Assembly: GCA_032718475.1 (NCBI GenBank)
Contig: JAUCBJ010007056.1
Location: 1-29,442, forward strand
DNA length: 29,442 nucleotides
Direction: 5' to 3'
Origin: Nemertoderma westbladi
Lineage: Eukaryota > Xenacoelomorpha > Nemertodermatida > Nemertodermatidae
In this document: positions 9,400 through 19,341 of the stretch, one piece after another
Position numbering within the stretch: position 1 is the first letter of the stretch
How the letters are laid out: every line of letters begins with the position of its first letter
Notes under the pieces: generated by a model
What the model was told of the DNA's origin: nothing
Databases searched by the model: none
Seen by the model: the letters and a program-made list of their open reading frames with translations, nothing else
Translations under genes and position numbers: made by a program

Positions 9400-10240
9400 T
9401 TATTAATCATTTGTGGAGTGGCTGTACGTGTATATGTCCTGTACCTTGAACTATGCAACAACTATGCACAAGAAACTACCTACCTGTATGTTTAGTTTAA
9501 CTATAATTTATTATAGTTATATATTTAGATAATTATTATTAACTGCAATTTATATTATATTACGTAACCTGATCATTAAGATGTTGATGAGAATAAGTTT
9601 TATAATATAAATAGTTAAGGCGGTGATTAGTTTCTAAGTTTTATCTGGTTTTACCTTTTAAAAGAAACAATAAATATTAATGAATATGATATGTACTGGA
9701 CCAAAGAAGGACCGACTAATAAACTTCGGAATTGTGTAAGTGGAAGACCGTAGCGATTCTATGATAGAAATCAGCGATGTCTGATGTTCGAAACTACAAA
9801 GTGAAATATAAGTGTAGAAAGTCTGGCCACCCTTGGGAATTACAGTGGCGCGCTCCCTGCCTTCAGGGGGGGGGGGGGGGGGGGGGGGCACTGATACCGG
9901 GTGTGACCCACTTTGTCAGAAATATTCAAAACGTATCTTATGAATGGGAGAATCGTTTAGGCTCGTTAAGTAAGTTAAGCAATGCCTGTTCACCACCATG
10001 GGTGATCTTCAACAGGAAACCCTTCCCACTGTTTCCCAAGTTACCTTGGTTCCCATATCGACCAGTCAAGGATGAAAGCCCGTGTTGGCCTAGGCTACAG
10101 CATTTAAAGCAATGTGTCCAAACAGTATACAATTATGGTGGACCAGACTGAAATATTATTAAATTAATTTACCATAAATTCATCTGCGAAATTATTCTTA
10201 AGAACATGAATTTCACTACAGAAATCCCATTAAATAACCA
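9400..10240. other. 3' flank of HAUS6 and G-tract region
   Basis: The HAUS6 3' UTR is AT-rich and has an AATAAA at 9669-9674. Further on, CAGTGGCG (9845-9852) precedes a 23-base G run (9866-9888). The same tag-plus-homopolymer arrangement is found inverted at 24067-24135, so this is probably a dispersed repeat fragment. An open frame across the G tract (9777-10151) has no protein-like character. Confidence 0.4.
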
Positions 10241-10261
10241 ACGCCAATCATTTGCGGCGGA

Positions 10262-10322
10262 GCGCGAACTTTGTTCCTAAAATCTGAAAATGCGAATTTT
10301 GTTCCAATTCACAGCGAACTTT
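10262..10322. repeat. Diverged copies of the 21-bp GAACTTAGTTCCAAT repeat
   Basis: GCGAACTTTGTTCC, GCGAATTTTGTTCCAAT and GCGAACTTTT occur in succession. They are related to the 21-bp units of the foldback-like element at 19926-20692. Confidence 0.5.
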
Positions 10323-10721
10323 TAGGCCCATGCATTCTACAGTACACAAAATGTACTATGCTACAGTACCACCGGTATAGGTTACGTGTTACTGAATTTA
10401 CGTAGTGAGACAGTCACCCCCAATACTACAAGTAGAAATATAAGAGGATAAGTGAACAAATTTGGTACTATACAGGAAGGTGCAGTATATCTTATACTTA
10501 TACTGTATGTATATACAAAGTTCTGAATAAGATGACAGGCACAAGAATTACGATCAGGTACAGTAGGTCATCCATCCCACACCCAGCACAAAACATACAT
10601 ATAACATATAATTTAACACACAGCGCAAGCATACAGTACGTAACATACAGCACAATGCATACATACATATAATTAAAAATTTAACATACGTACATTAACC
10701 GAATTTAGGAATTTACATTGA
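10323..10721. other. Low-complexity gene-free stretch
   Basis: This is AT-rich DNA with many ACATACA, TACAGTA and ATACATAT words. No coding signal or structured repeat was found beyond this bias. Confidence 0.4.
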
Positions 10722-11700
10722 CTATATTACTTCTTCGCGTGCAAAACGAGTTAGGAAGTATGTTTTAAGCAGCTGAATAAATTTCATTGGTTGACAGTAT
10801 TATTTTTTGATTTTTAATGGCCGGCTATTCCATATTTCTATTTGGCTTACAATAAAACTGTTATGTCCATATTTATTTTTAGTTTTTGGAATTTTAATGT
10901 GTACAGTTCTGGAATTTGGTTGCACATCTATATTAGTCAGGAAGGGCAATTTTAATTGTTTAAAGGCACATGACATTTGAAAAATGTATCTGTAGAAATA
11001 TAATAAAATTCAGTTGTAGATAATGCGAGTCAAATATTTGTTTAATGTGGTTTATATTCGCACTTAGGGATGAAATTGCTGAGCTTGGTCTGTGTTTGAA
11101 ACTGATAGTGAAGTGTCGTCTGCATATTGGATTATGTCGGTCGAGCTTGGTAATTGTCTGTTAATGTCATTAGTGTAGAGCGAGTAGAGTAGTGGGGCGA
11201 TAATTGCACCTTGAGGGATTCCTCTTTGTTCCGTCATCCATGGTGATATTGTTCCGTTTATCTTTACTGCTTGTTGTCTGTTAGTAAGGTAGTTATTAAT
11301 CAAGGCACACGCTGTATCATGAAAACCTAAACTATTTAATTTATTAATTAGTAGAGTATGGTCTAGGGAATTAAATGCTTTACTTAAATCTAAAAGAGCA
11401 ACAGCAACATATTTATTTTGATTTAATTGCGCTCGCCAGGTCTCAGTTACATAAATAAGGGCGTCTATTGTTGAGTAACCTTTGCGAAAACCAAATTGCT
11501 TTGAGTAGAGTGTATTGTTATTTGTTAGATAATTGTCCATTTGGTTATACATAACACGTTCAAAAATTTTGGCAAAAGGTTGGGTGATCGATATAGGTCT
11601 GTAATTGGTGGGATCATTGTCATCGCCCTTTTTGAAGATTGGGGAGACATGAGACTGCTTGAGTTTATCCGGAAAAATTGATCTAGTCAATTTGATTAAT
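10722..11700 (-). mobile_element. Jockey/CR1-type non-LTR retrotransposon fragment, broken
   Basis: Read on the minus strand, 11690-11064 encodes a reverse transcriptase core. It starts with SPIFKKGDD and NYRPISI, then shows GFRKGYSTIDAL, the catalytic LLDLSKAFNSLDH, GIPQGAIIAPLLYSLY and the YADDTSL motif. This order is that of LINE reverse transcriptases of the Jockey/CR1 group. After a stop at about 11064 and a gap with no recognisable domain, about 10985-10722 still encodes the C-terminal end of such proteins (KYGHNSFIV, IEIWNSRPLKIK, then a stop, and KFIQLLKTYFL). The endonuclease domain is absent, the thumb region is largely deleted and stops are present. It is a dead 5'-truncated copy. 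Confidence 0.75.
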
Positions 11701-13098
11701 TATAAATGTAAGGGGTTGTGAAATTTGGGGCGAGATCATTTTCATTATAGGAGTTGGGATAGAGGAAGGGCCGCTAGGTTTGTTACTCGGCTTGGCTTGG
11801 TAGATGAATTTCAACCTGCATGCTGAAATTAACTTTTATGCCTCAACTTTCCCGCGATTTAACACAATAGATTGAATAGGAAACTTTTACTTACTTGGAG
11901 AATCATTAATATAAATTAATTTTGCTTTAGAAATTATCTTACCGCCAGTATTCACAGCCGCTCCACTTCGTTATGGAATATATTAATGTAGGCGTTTTGT
12001 AGAAATATTGACTTGATATAATAATAAATTATTATAATATTGATTTACTAAGAGTACTTAGTTTGTAGGTATCGTACACGTTCGTGGGGCCTTCGCGCAG
12101 CACGAGGCCCAGTTATGAGATACAAATTAAAATTGTGCGACTGTATCACAAAATCAGGTTATGAGAGATTAACCCACACCACCAATTAATCAAAGAAAGG
12201 GGGACAGTACGTGTTCACCCCTTTTAATCTGCACCCCCCCCCCCCCTCCCCCACCCAGCAATACATAACCGCGACATCTACCACCCACGGAAGGGTAGCA
12301 CGAACTTATTTCCAAACGCACGTTCAATATGCAAAGCCAGGTGGTTTATAGGAATATAATCAATGCAGTACTCGTCTTCATTATAAGCCTCTTTGCGTTC
12401 GACCTGTTTTATATTAAAATATATTTATTAAACGCATGCTGACGCTCTTTATAATAATAATACCTAGGGATGCCAGCTTCCAGACTTTCAAACTTTACTG
12501 CCACGCAAACCCCGCAGAGGAAGTTTTGGTTTGAGAGATCAAGCCCATCGGCAATTGGTGTTATATTAATTATACGTTACATTATACGTATAGTAATGTA
12601 ACGTCGTATCTTGGTCTCCCCGTATTGTCAGGTCCCGGACCATGTGTGAGAACATGATTAAACAAAGAAGTACAATCAGGACTGACCCTTATGTACAAGT
12701 TGGCGATACGAACTTGTAGGTATTGAACATATGTCAGATACTCAACAATTGCTGAATCATGAGCTGTCAAATTATTAGATTCCTTTATCATAGTTAAGCA
12801 ATTACATATATTGGTGAATATAGGTACTCCTTGAATTCGTCATTAATTAATTGAGGTGAGTAATCAGGTTTTAAAACACGTTCGCATTCGGTTATGATAT
12901 GTTCCAAATGGTTGACAAATATACTTGCCGGAGTTTCCATGATAAACAATAAAAACTAAACTACTATAAAGTGGCAATGATGAAATCAAATTTACAATAT
13001 AAAAACAACAATTTAAATAACCTTAATAATAATAAAATAGCAAAATAATAATCCTAACAAATATTAAAAGGGTTTTTTAAATACATAAAAATTATGTC
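11701..13098. other. Gene-free stretch with a C-rich tract
   Basis: No gene was recognised on either strand. A 13-base C run (12234-12246) is followed by TCCCCCACCC. The remainder is AT-rich and not obviously repetitive within this window. A minus-strand splice-donor-like GGTAAGATA near 11940 has no convincing exon attached. Confidence 0.35.
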
Positions 13099-13270
13099 AT
13101 TCGTGATTGGCTAAAACATGGGTGACATATTTTCAAAGATGAGGCGCAAATTCGCGATTGGCTAAAAGATGGGTGGCAATTATTCGAAGATGAGGCGCAA
13201 ATTCGTGATTGGTTAAAAGATGGGTGACAATTATTAAAAGATGAGGCGCAAATTCGCGATTGGCTAAAAT
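13099..13270. repeat. 51-bp tandem array
   Basis: Units start at 13099, 13150, 13201 and 13252 (exactly 51 bp apart). They carry ATTCGCGATTGGCTAAAAGA and GATGAGGCGCAAATT. The fourth unit passes directly into the next array. Because 51 is a multiple of three, the array gives a spurious minus-strand reading frame. Confidence 0.9.
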
Positions 13271-13760
13271 ATGAGTACAAAATTGCAAGGTTTTCCGAAA
13301 ATGGTGTACTCATTTTAAAATGAGAACATAATTCTTTGAATTAGTGACTCTTATAAAAATATGAGTACAAAATTAAAGGATTTTCCGAATTAATGGTGTA
13401 CTCATTTTAAAATGAGAACATAATACACTGAATTAGTGACTCTTATAACAATATGAGTACAAAATTAAAGGATTTTCCGAATTAATGGTGTACTCATTTT
13501 AAAATGAGAACATAATTCTTTGAATTAGTGACTCTTATAAAAATATGAGTTCAAAATTGCAAAATTTTCCGAATTTATGGTGTACTCGTTTTAAAATGAG
13601 AACATAATTCTTTGAATTAGTGACTCTTATAAAAATATGAGTACAAAATTGCAAAATTTTCCGAATTAATGGTGTACTCATTTTAAAATGAGAACATAAT
13701 TCTTTGAATTAGAGACTCTTATAAAAATATGAGTACAAAATTATTTTCCTTAAAAAATAT
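13271..13760. repeat. 90-92-bp tandem array with internal hairpins
   Basis: Starts of ATGAGTACAAAATT lie at 13271, 13361, 13453, 13545, 13637 and 13729, so the period is 90-92 bp with five full copies. Each unit contains ATGAGTAC and its inverted partner GTACTCAT about 35 bp later, plus a CATTTTAAAATG palindrome. Single strands could fold into regular hairpins. Confidence 0.9.
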
Positions 13761-14399
13761 GAGTAATTAATAAAATGGGGTTTTAATACTAAAAGTATGC
13801 CATAGTGGTCGGCCCCTCCCTACAATGCGCAGGTCTACAGGTCTAGGTACTATAAATTAAATACTTTTAGTTTAAACATATTTCGCGATTTTGTCTGATA
13901 CCAGGCCTTCCACTTACTTACCTTTTTAAATTCAATTTGTGTTTTAACACTTCTAAACATCGCCACATACCATGGGCAGTGAGTTTTATTTGATAAAATT
14001 TTGAATGAGCCTTGAAAATAGATTTCTAAAGGTGATTTGTAAAATTGCGGTTTAAATTGAAACATCTCAACTTGTTTTATTCACAATAATAAAAATGAAT
14101 TCGTCTATTATTTCTTTGGCACGATTGTATTGAATTCATGACAACATGCAATTATGTCCCGGTTGTTTTGTTGTTTTTTTCCGATTGTTTTTACCCGAGG
14201 AGTAGGAACTAGCCGAGGCCCCGAGGCAAAGCCGAGGCCCCGAGGCGAAGCCAAGGCTTTCCTTCTCCGAGGGTAAAAAGTTATGTTTTGTGGTGAAAAA
14301 TTTATGACTACGGTACGGTGTGTCATTCAAGGCGAAAAATAAACGAATGAACGTTGAACATAAACATGGCAAGTGGAGAATAAATTCAGACATTCAGAG
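13761..14399. other. Gene-free stretch with a GC-rich palindromic patch
   Basis: It is mostly AT-rich. At 14188-14279 a GC-rich core with repeated CCGAGGC / GAAGCC words is bounded by inverted TTTTTACCC (14188-14196) and GGGTAAAAA (14271-14279). This looks like a small repetitive element rather than a gene. Confidence 0.45.
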
Positions 14400-14565
14400 G
14401 ACCAAATCCTCGAACGAGGACCAAATCTGGTAGCAGGATTTGTCTGATGGGACTAAATCCGCTAGCAGATTCATTAGCGCTTAGATGTTGAATCCACAAC
14501 TCAGAAATCAGCCACTCAGGCAATAGAAATAACCTCATTATATTAGCCAATAGATGAATAATACA
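14400..14565. repeat. Left arm of an inverted repeat that flanks the first transposon
   Basis: The segment around 14480-14560 (ACTCAGAAATCAGCCACTCA, then AATAACCTC and ATTAGCCAATAG) recurs in reverse complement at about 16445-16535. Similarity fades outward but is still visible toward 16600. The arms suggest an older, larger inverted-repeat element into which the transposon at 14765-16424 inserted. Confidence 0.6.
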
Positions 14566-14730
14566 TTAGTAAGTTAGGCCCTTTACAATAAATACAGTAC
14601 AGTTTGTAATAAACAACATAATTACTGAATTAAAAAAATCTATCGAAAATCTATCTAAAAAATCTATTGCTGCTGTACCGTTATTGTTGAAATAACGGGC
14701 AGCGACTAGCGAGCTATCTATCAGTCTGCT

Positions 14731-14760
14731 TATTTTATAAATCTTAAGATTTATAAAATA
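14731..14760. repeat. Perfect 30-bp palindrome
   Basis: The two 15-base halves, centred between 14745 and 14746 (CTTAAG core), are exact reverse complements. It abuts the transposon at 14765, and the left target-site duplication (14756-14764) overlaps its last five bases. Confidence 0.95.
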
Positions 14761-14764
14761 ATAT

Positions 14765-16424
14765 GGCAGTGATTTTTTATGTCCTTTTATTTGACTTTTT
14801 TTGTCATTTTTTTTTTACGAATTATGCATAATGACTTTTGTTGTCCTTTTAATGACTTTTATTGTCCTTTTAATGACTTTTTATGTATGTATTTCTTCAA
14901 ACTGTCAGACTGCTGATTTCTGGACTGTCAGACAGTTGATTTCACTATGCCTGTGCCAAAACATTCCATGATTCCATGATTTATAGACTATGAGATAGAT
15001 TTCCATATGCGCCTGTGGTAAAAAGACTCTATATTTAATAGTTTGGGGTTGTTGTCGATAATCGATTACCACATGACGTAGCAAAACACTCATTTTATAG
15101 CCAAAAACAATTACCAATTGATGGAAAGGAGCAGGTTAAGGCCGAGTTTTCTAACCAAAACAATAAACAGTCACTTTACCAAATCAGGGAAAGGAGCAGG
15201 TTACAGAGACGGGATTTTCTAACCAAAACAATAAACGATCACTTAACTAATTGAGGGAAAGGAGCAGGTTACAGAGGCGGGATTTTCTAACCAAAACAAT
15301 AAACGATCACTTAACTTATTGAGGGAAAGGAGCAGGTTACAGAGGCGGGATTTTCTAACCAAAACAATAAACGATCGTTTAACTAATTGAGGGAAAGGGA
15401 CAGGTTACAGAGGCGGAATTTTCTAACCAAAACAATAAACGATCACTTAACTAATTGAGGGAAAGGAGCAGGTTACAGAGGCGGGATTTTCTAACCAAAA
15501 CAATAAACGATCATTTAACTAATTGAGGGAAAGGGGCAGGTTACAGAGGCGGGCCTTTCTAACCAAAACAATAAACGATCACTTAACTTATTGAGGGAAA
15601 GGAGCAGGTTACAGAGGCGGGATTTTCTAACCAAAACAATAAACGATCGTTTAACTAATTGAGGGAAAGGGACAGGTTACAGAGGCGGAATTTTCTAACC
15701 AAAACAATAAACGATCACTTAACTAATTGAGGGAAAGGAGCAGGTTACAGAGGCGGGATTTTCTAACCAAAACAATAAACGATCATTTAACTAATTGAGG
15801 GAAAGGGGCAGGTTACAGAGGCGGGCCTTTCTAACCAAAACAATAAACGGTCACTTTACCAATTCAGGGAAAGGAGCAGGTTACAGAGGCGGGATTTTCT
15901 AACCAAAACAATAAACGATCATTTAACTAATTGAGGGAAAGGGGCAGGTTACAGAGGCGGGATTTTCTAACCAAAACAATAAACGATCATTTAACTAATT
16001 GAGGGAAAGGAGCAGGTTACAGAGACGATAAAACTAATACAGTAATAGGCCTAAATTATGTGAAAGGTATATCCACATTTTCCACAATCCTGCAATCCAG
16101 TTTGGCCTATCAATTATTTAAAATTTATTAGCACAACCGGTAGGCCTACATTACCGTATTTAAATGGTAGGCTACACAGTAGGCCTATAGCAGTACCGGT
16201 GCCGGTACCGGTACTAAAATACAGAAATACCTGCTTTATACCTACATCTGTACATACAATACAGCAAAATAGTGCTATATATACTAATACCGGTACTGAT
16301 AGCCTGAGAGAACAGCAGTAGAGAAACCGGTAGCATGGAACCTAACATTAGACTTTTGGAGGACATAAAAAATAAAAAAAAAAGGACAAAAAAAGGATTT
16401 AAACGGACAATAAAAATTATTGCG
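14765..16424. mobile_element. Non-autonomous DNA transposon copy 1, Mutator-like by its 9-bp TSD
   Basis: The left terminus GGCAGTGATTTTTTATGTCC and the reverse complement of the right terminus CGCAATAATTTTTATTGTCC match at 15 of 20 positions. Similarity continues for about 50 bp through T-rich blocks punctuated by GTC. A perfect 9-bp duplication, AAATAATAT, flanks it (14756-14764 and 16425-16433). The body contains a left segment, a 68-bp minisatellite array, and a right segment rich in TAGGCCTA and GGTACCGG words. There is no transposase ORF. TSDs of 9 bp with long TIRs fit Mutator-like elements best, but without a transposase the superfamily is an inference. Confidence 0.8.
15121..16025 (+). 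repeat. 68-bp minisatellite array A
   Basis: Fourteen occurrences of the unit are present, with cores GGAGCAGGTTACAGAGGCGG and TCTAACCAAAACAATAAACG, spaced 68 bp apart. A four-unit block of 272 bp (15301-15572) is repeated at 15573-15844 with very few differences, a recent higher-order duplication. Confidence 0.95.
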
Positions 16425-16661
16425 AAATAATATATACAGGTATAATATTAGCCAATTAGTTGTCTCCTAAGTGGCTAATATTTAATAAGGTTATTTATAT
16501 TACCTGAGTGGCTGATTTTCGAGTTGTCAGGGTGTAGTTTCAACCTGTAAGCGCAAGTGCAGATTCTGTCGGGGGGGGGGGGGGGGGGGGGGAATTCTGA
16601 CTCTGAGGTGAACAAAATCCGCTGTTACACCGGTACTGCCTGACTGCTGTCCTATTCCTAT
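16425..16661. other. Spacer between the two transposons, including the right arm of the outer inverted repeat
   Basis: It contains the right TSD of copy 1 (16425-16433) and an 11-bp inverted repeat AATATTAGCCA / TGGCTAATATT (around 16445-16482). It also holds the counterpart of the 14480-14560 arm, a 22-base G run (16571-16592) and the left TSD of copy 2 (16653-16661). Confidence 0.7.
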
Positions 16662-18049
16662 GGCAGTGATTTTTTATGTCAATTTATTTGACTTATTTTG
16701 TCACTTTTTTTTACGAATTATGCATAATGACTTTTGTTGTCCATTTAATGACTTTTATTGTCACTTTTTATGTATGTATTTCTTCAAACTGTCAGACTGC
16801 TGATTTCTGGACTGTCAGACAGTTGATTTCACTATGCATGTGCCAAAACATTCCATGATTCCATGATTTATAGACTATGAGATAGATTTCCATATGCGCC
16901 TGTGGTAAAAAGACTCTATATTTAATAGTTTGTGGTTGTTGTCGATAATCGATTACCACATGACGTAGCAAAACACTCATTTTATAGCCAAAAACAATTA
17001 CCAATTGATGGAAAGGAGCAGGTTAAGGCCGAGTTTTCTAACCAAAACAATAAACAGTCACTTTACCAAATCAGGGAAAGGAGCAGGTTACAGAGACGGG
17101 ATTTTCTAACCAAAACAATAAACGATCATTTAACTAATTGAGGGAAAGGAGCAGGTTACAGAGACGGGATTTTCTAACCAAAACAATAAACGATAACATT
17201 ACCAATTGAGAGAAAGGAGCAGGTTACAGAGGCGGGATTTTCTAACCAAAACAATAAACGATAACATTACCAATTGAGGGAAAGGAGCAGGTTACAGAGG
17301 CGGGATTTCCTAACCAAAACAATAAACGATCACTTAAACTAATTGAGGGAAAGGAGCAGGTTACAGAGGCGGGATTTTCTAACCAAAACAATAAACAGTC
17401 ACTTTACCAAATCAGGGAAAGGAGCAGGTTACAGAGACGGGATTTTCTAACCAAAACAATAAACGATCATTTAACTAATTGAGGGAAAGGAGCAGGTTAC
17501 AGAGACGGAATTTTCTAACCAAAACAATAAACGATCATTTAACTAATTGAGGGAAAGGGGCAGGTTACAGAGGCGGGCCTTCTGTGCTGTTGGAAGTAGT
17601 GGAGCCGCTATCCGTAACACTACTCAGACAGTAGTCATGATCCATTATTGATTATAAAACTAATACAGTAAGGCCTAAATTATGTGAAAGGTATATCCAC
17701 ATTTTCCACAATCCTGCAATCCAGTTTCGCCTATCAATTATTTAAAATTTATTAGCACAACCGGTAGGCCTACCATTACCGTATTTAAATGGTAGGCTAC
17801 ACAGTAGGCCTATAGCAGTACCAGTGCCGGTACCGGTACTAAAATACAGAAATACCTGCTTTATACCTACATCTGTACATACAATACAGCAAAATAGTGC
17901 TATATATATACTAACCGGTACTGATAGCCTGAGAGAACAGCAGTAGAGAAACCGGTAGCATGGAACCTAACATTAGACTTTTGGATGACATAAAAAATCA
18001 AAAAAAATTGACAAAAAAAGGATAAAAATGGACAATAAAAATTATTGCG
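16662..18049. mobile_element. Non-autonomous DNA transposon copy 2, same family
   Basis: It has the same termini as copy 1 (GGCAGTGATTTTTTATGTC at the left, ATTATTGCG at the right) and a different perfect 9-bp duplication, TATTCCTAT (16653-16661 and 18050-18058), so it inserted independently. The TSD lies in a short CCTATT repeat, which makes it slightly less decisive. The two copies differ at only about two positions over the ~210-bp segment 14905-15117 / 16792-17004, which indicates recent activity. Copy 2 has a shorter minisatellite and about 80 bp (17579-17655) absent from copy 1. It ends 226 bp before the MPLKIP start codon. Confidence 0.8.
17009..17580 (+). repeat. 68-bp minisatellite array B
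   Basis: Nine occurrences of the GGAGCAGGTTACAGAG... unit in the same orientation as array A. Two consecutive units (around 17190-17280) carry the variant AACGATAACATTACCAATTG, which is also the variant dominating array C. Confidence 0.95.
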
Positions 18050-18274
18050 TATTCCTATTCCTATTCCCTGATTCCAGCAATCCTATCTGCCTATCTCTGT
18101 CTGTCTGTGTATTTAAATAGGCCGATAGGCCTAATCCTGTAATCCTGCTTATCCCGTATTCCATATTCTTAACATTCCGGTGCTATTGATAATAATTTTA
18201 TTAATAATCTCATTAATACTGTAATAAGCGTCGCCGTCGGTATTATTTTAACAATTTATTATTACGTTATTATA

Positions 18275-18808
18275 ATGTTCAACCAAGGATATGGCGGTAC
18301 AATTAGGCCGTGTCACCCTCGGCCGAACCAATCTCCCCATCCTGATGCTCATTTTACCGGTAATATCATTCATGGTAACCCATCGACATTTAATGATAGG
18401 TTTTACACGCAACCCCAGGCCACTCCCCCAACCCCAGATAGGAACTCTCAAGCTCAACCGTTGAATGCCGGTAGATCGCTTGACCCTGAACCTACCGATA
18501 CCTCGGCGAGTTGGCTTATCGATACGAACAAACAAGTTGGTTTTGCTTTCAGTACTGAAATTGCGACTAGGCCCGGTAGGCCTATCGGTAGACAAACATA
18601 TTCTAGCTTTACAGGTCATAATAATTCGCAAATCGGTGGGAATAGTTCCTCTGCTACAGACTCCTCCTTCTCGGACAACCCGTCTCCGCAGCATTCCAGA
18701 GACCCTGACTCCAAGCGAATCTCTGAGTTATATTACAAGCCTTCTATGATTGGCAATCCGTGGTTTGAATTGGAGAAGAAAATGGGCCTCGAGAATTCGC
18801 ACCTGTAG
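18275..18808 (+). CDS. MPLKIP: MPLKIP/TTDN1-like protein, single exon
   Basis: This is a 177-codon ORF. Most of the protein is low-complexity and disordered, rich in Pro, Ser, Asn, Gln and Gly, as in animal MPLKIP (human 179 aa). The diagnostic part is the C-terminal conserved block. KRISELYYKPSMIGNPW at about residues 147-163 corresponds to the NELENYFKPSMLEDPW-type motif of the family. MPLKIP interacts with the mitotic kinase PLK1, and its loss in humans causes non-photosensitive trichothiodystrophy. The family is defined almost only by this motif, so the call rests on about 20 residues plus overall length and composition. The tail after the motif is shorter than in human. The start ATG at 18275 is preceded by TTATA. 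ATTAAA at 18846-18851 may serve as poly(A) signal. A recent transposon insertion lies just upstream. Confidence 0.7.
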   Translation: MFNQGYGGTIRPCHPRPNQSPHPDAHFTGNIIHGNPSTFNDRFYTQPQATPPTPDRNSQAQPLNAGRSLDPEPTDTSASWLIDTNKQVGFAFSTEIATRPGRPIGRQTYSSFTGHNNSQIGGNSSSATDSSFSDNPSPQHSRDPDSKRISELYYKPSMIGNPWFELEKKMGLENSHL

Positions 18809-19047
18809 ACTAAAAGTTTGATTTGTTAAGTAAATATTTATTTATATTAAAGTATAAATGTGTAATATATGGCCGGTCTCCTTCATTTTGTTTATTAGTT
18901 TATCAGACTATAGGAATTACTGTTATTTTTTTCCCATAAGTTATTCCCATAAGAATATATTATACGTACACTGTACACACGTCACACATGCTTGTAGAAA
19001 CACATTTCACGTAATGAACATATCTGATCGTAAGTTTTTTGGTAGGT
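18809..19047. other. 3' flank of MPLKIP
   Basis: AT-rich DNA with the possible poly(A) signal ATTAAA (18846-18851). No other feature was seen. Confidence 0.4.
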
Positions 19048-19056
19048 GAGTAAAGT

Positions 19057-19332
19057 GGCCCATGTGAAGAATACCAGACTTTCTGCCGTTATATTTCACT
19101 TTGCAGTTACCCCCATGTGAAGAATACCAGGTTTTCACCAAAAACACAGGTTACAGAAGGACTTAATCTAACCAAAACAATAAACAAATTAGTATATGTA
19201 CAGGTTATAAGACAGAAATAAGCGCTATAAAACACTTAATAATGTTAAATTAAAAAAAATAAAAAGTCTTCCTATATAAAATTCCAATAAAAGTCGACCG
19301 AAAAGTGAAATCCTGGTATTCTTCACATGGGC
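19057..19332. mobile_element. 276-bp MITE with perfect 19-bp TIR core and 9-bp TSD
   Basis: CCCATGTGAAGAATACCAG (19059-19077) is matched exactly in reverse complement at 19313-19331. GAGTAAAGT occurs directly outside both ends (19048-19056 and 19333-19341), a 9-bp target-site duplication. A second copy of the terminal sequence (about 19112-19139, continuing into GGTTTTCACC) lies inside. It is followed by one diverged copy of the minisatellite module (CAGGTTACAGAAGG, TCTAACCAAAACAATAAAC). There is no ORF. Confidence 0.85.
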
Positions 19333-19341
19333 GAGTAAAGT

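Noticed and set aside
9777-10151. 124-residue frame spanning the 23-base G run
   Set aside because: The glycine stretch comes from the homopolymer, and nothing in the rest resembles a protein family.
11935-11990. Minus-strand exon ending at GGTAAGATA near 11940
   Set aside because: The short peptide is unrecognisable and the frame closes at once; more likely repeat-derived.
13092-13313. Minus-strand frame with SRICASS repeats
   Set aside because: Encoded by the 51-bp tandem array; the period is a multiple of three.
14905-17004. A 70-residue minus-strand frame conserved in both transposon copies (14905-15117 and 16792-17004)
   Set aside because: Conservation is explained by near-identity of the two copies; composition is not protein-like and no transposase motif is present.
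15121-17580. CRISPR-like regular repeats
   Set aside because: The units are contiguous 68-bp tandem repeats without unique spacers, and the surrounding genes are eukaryotic.
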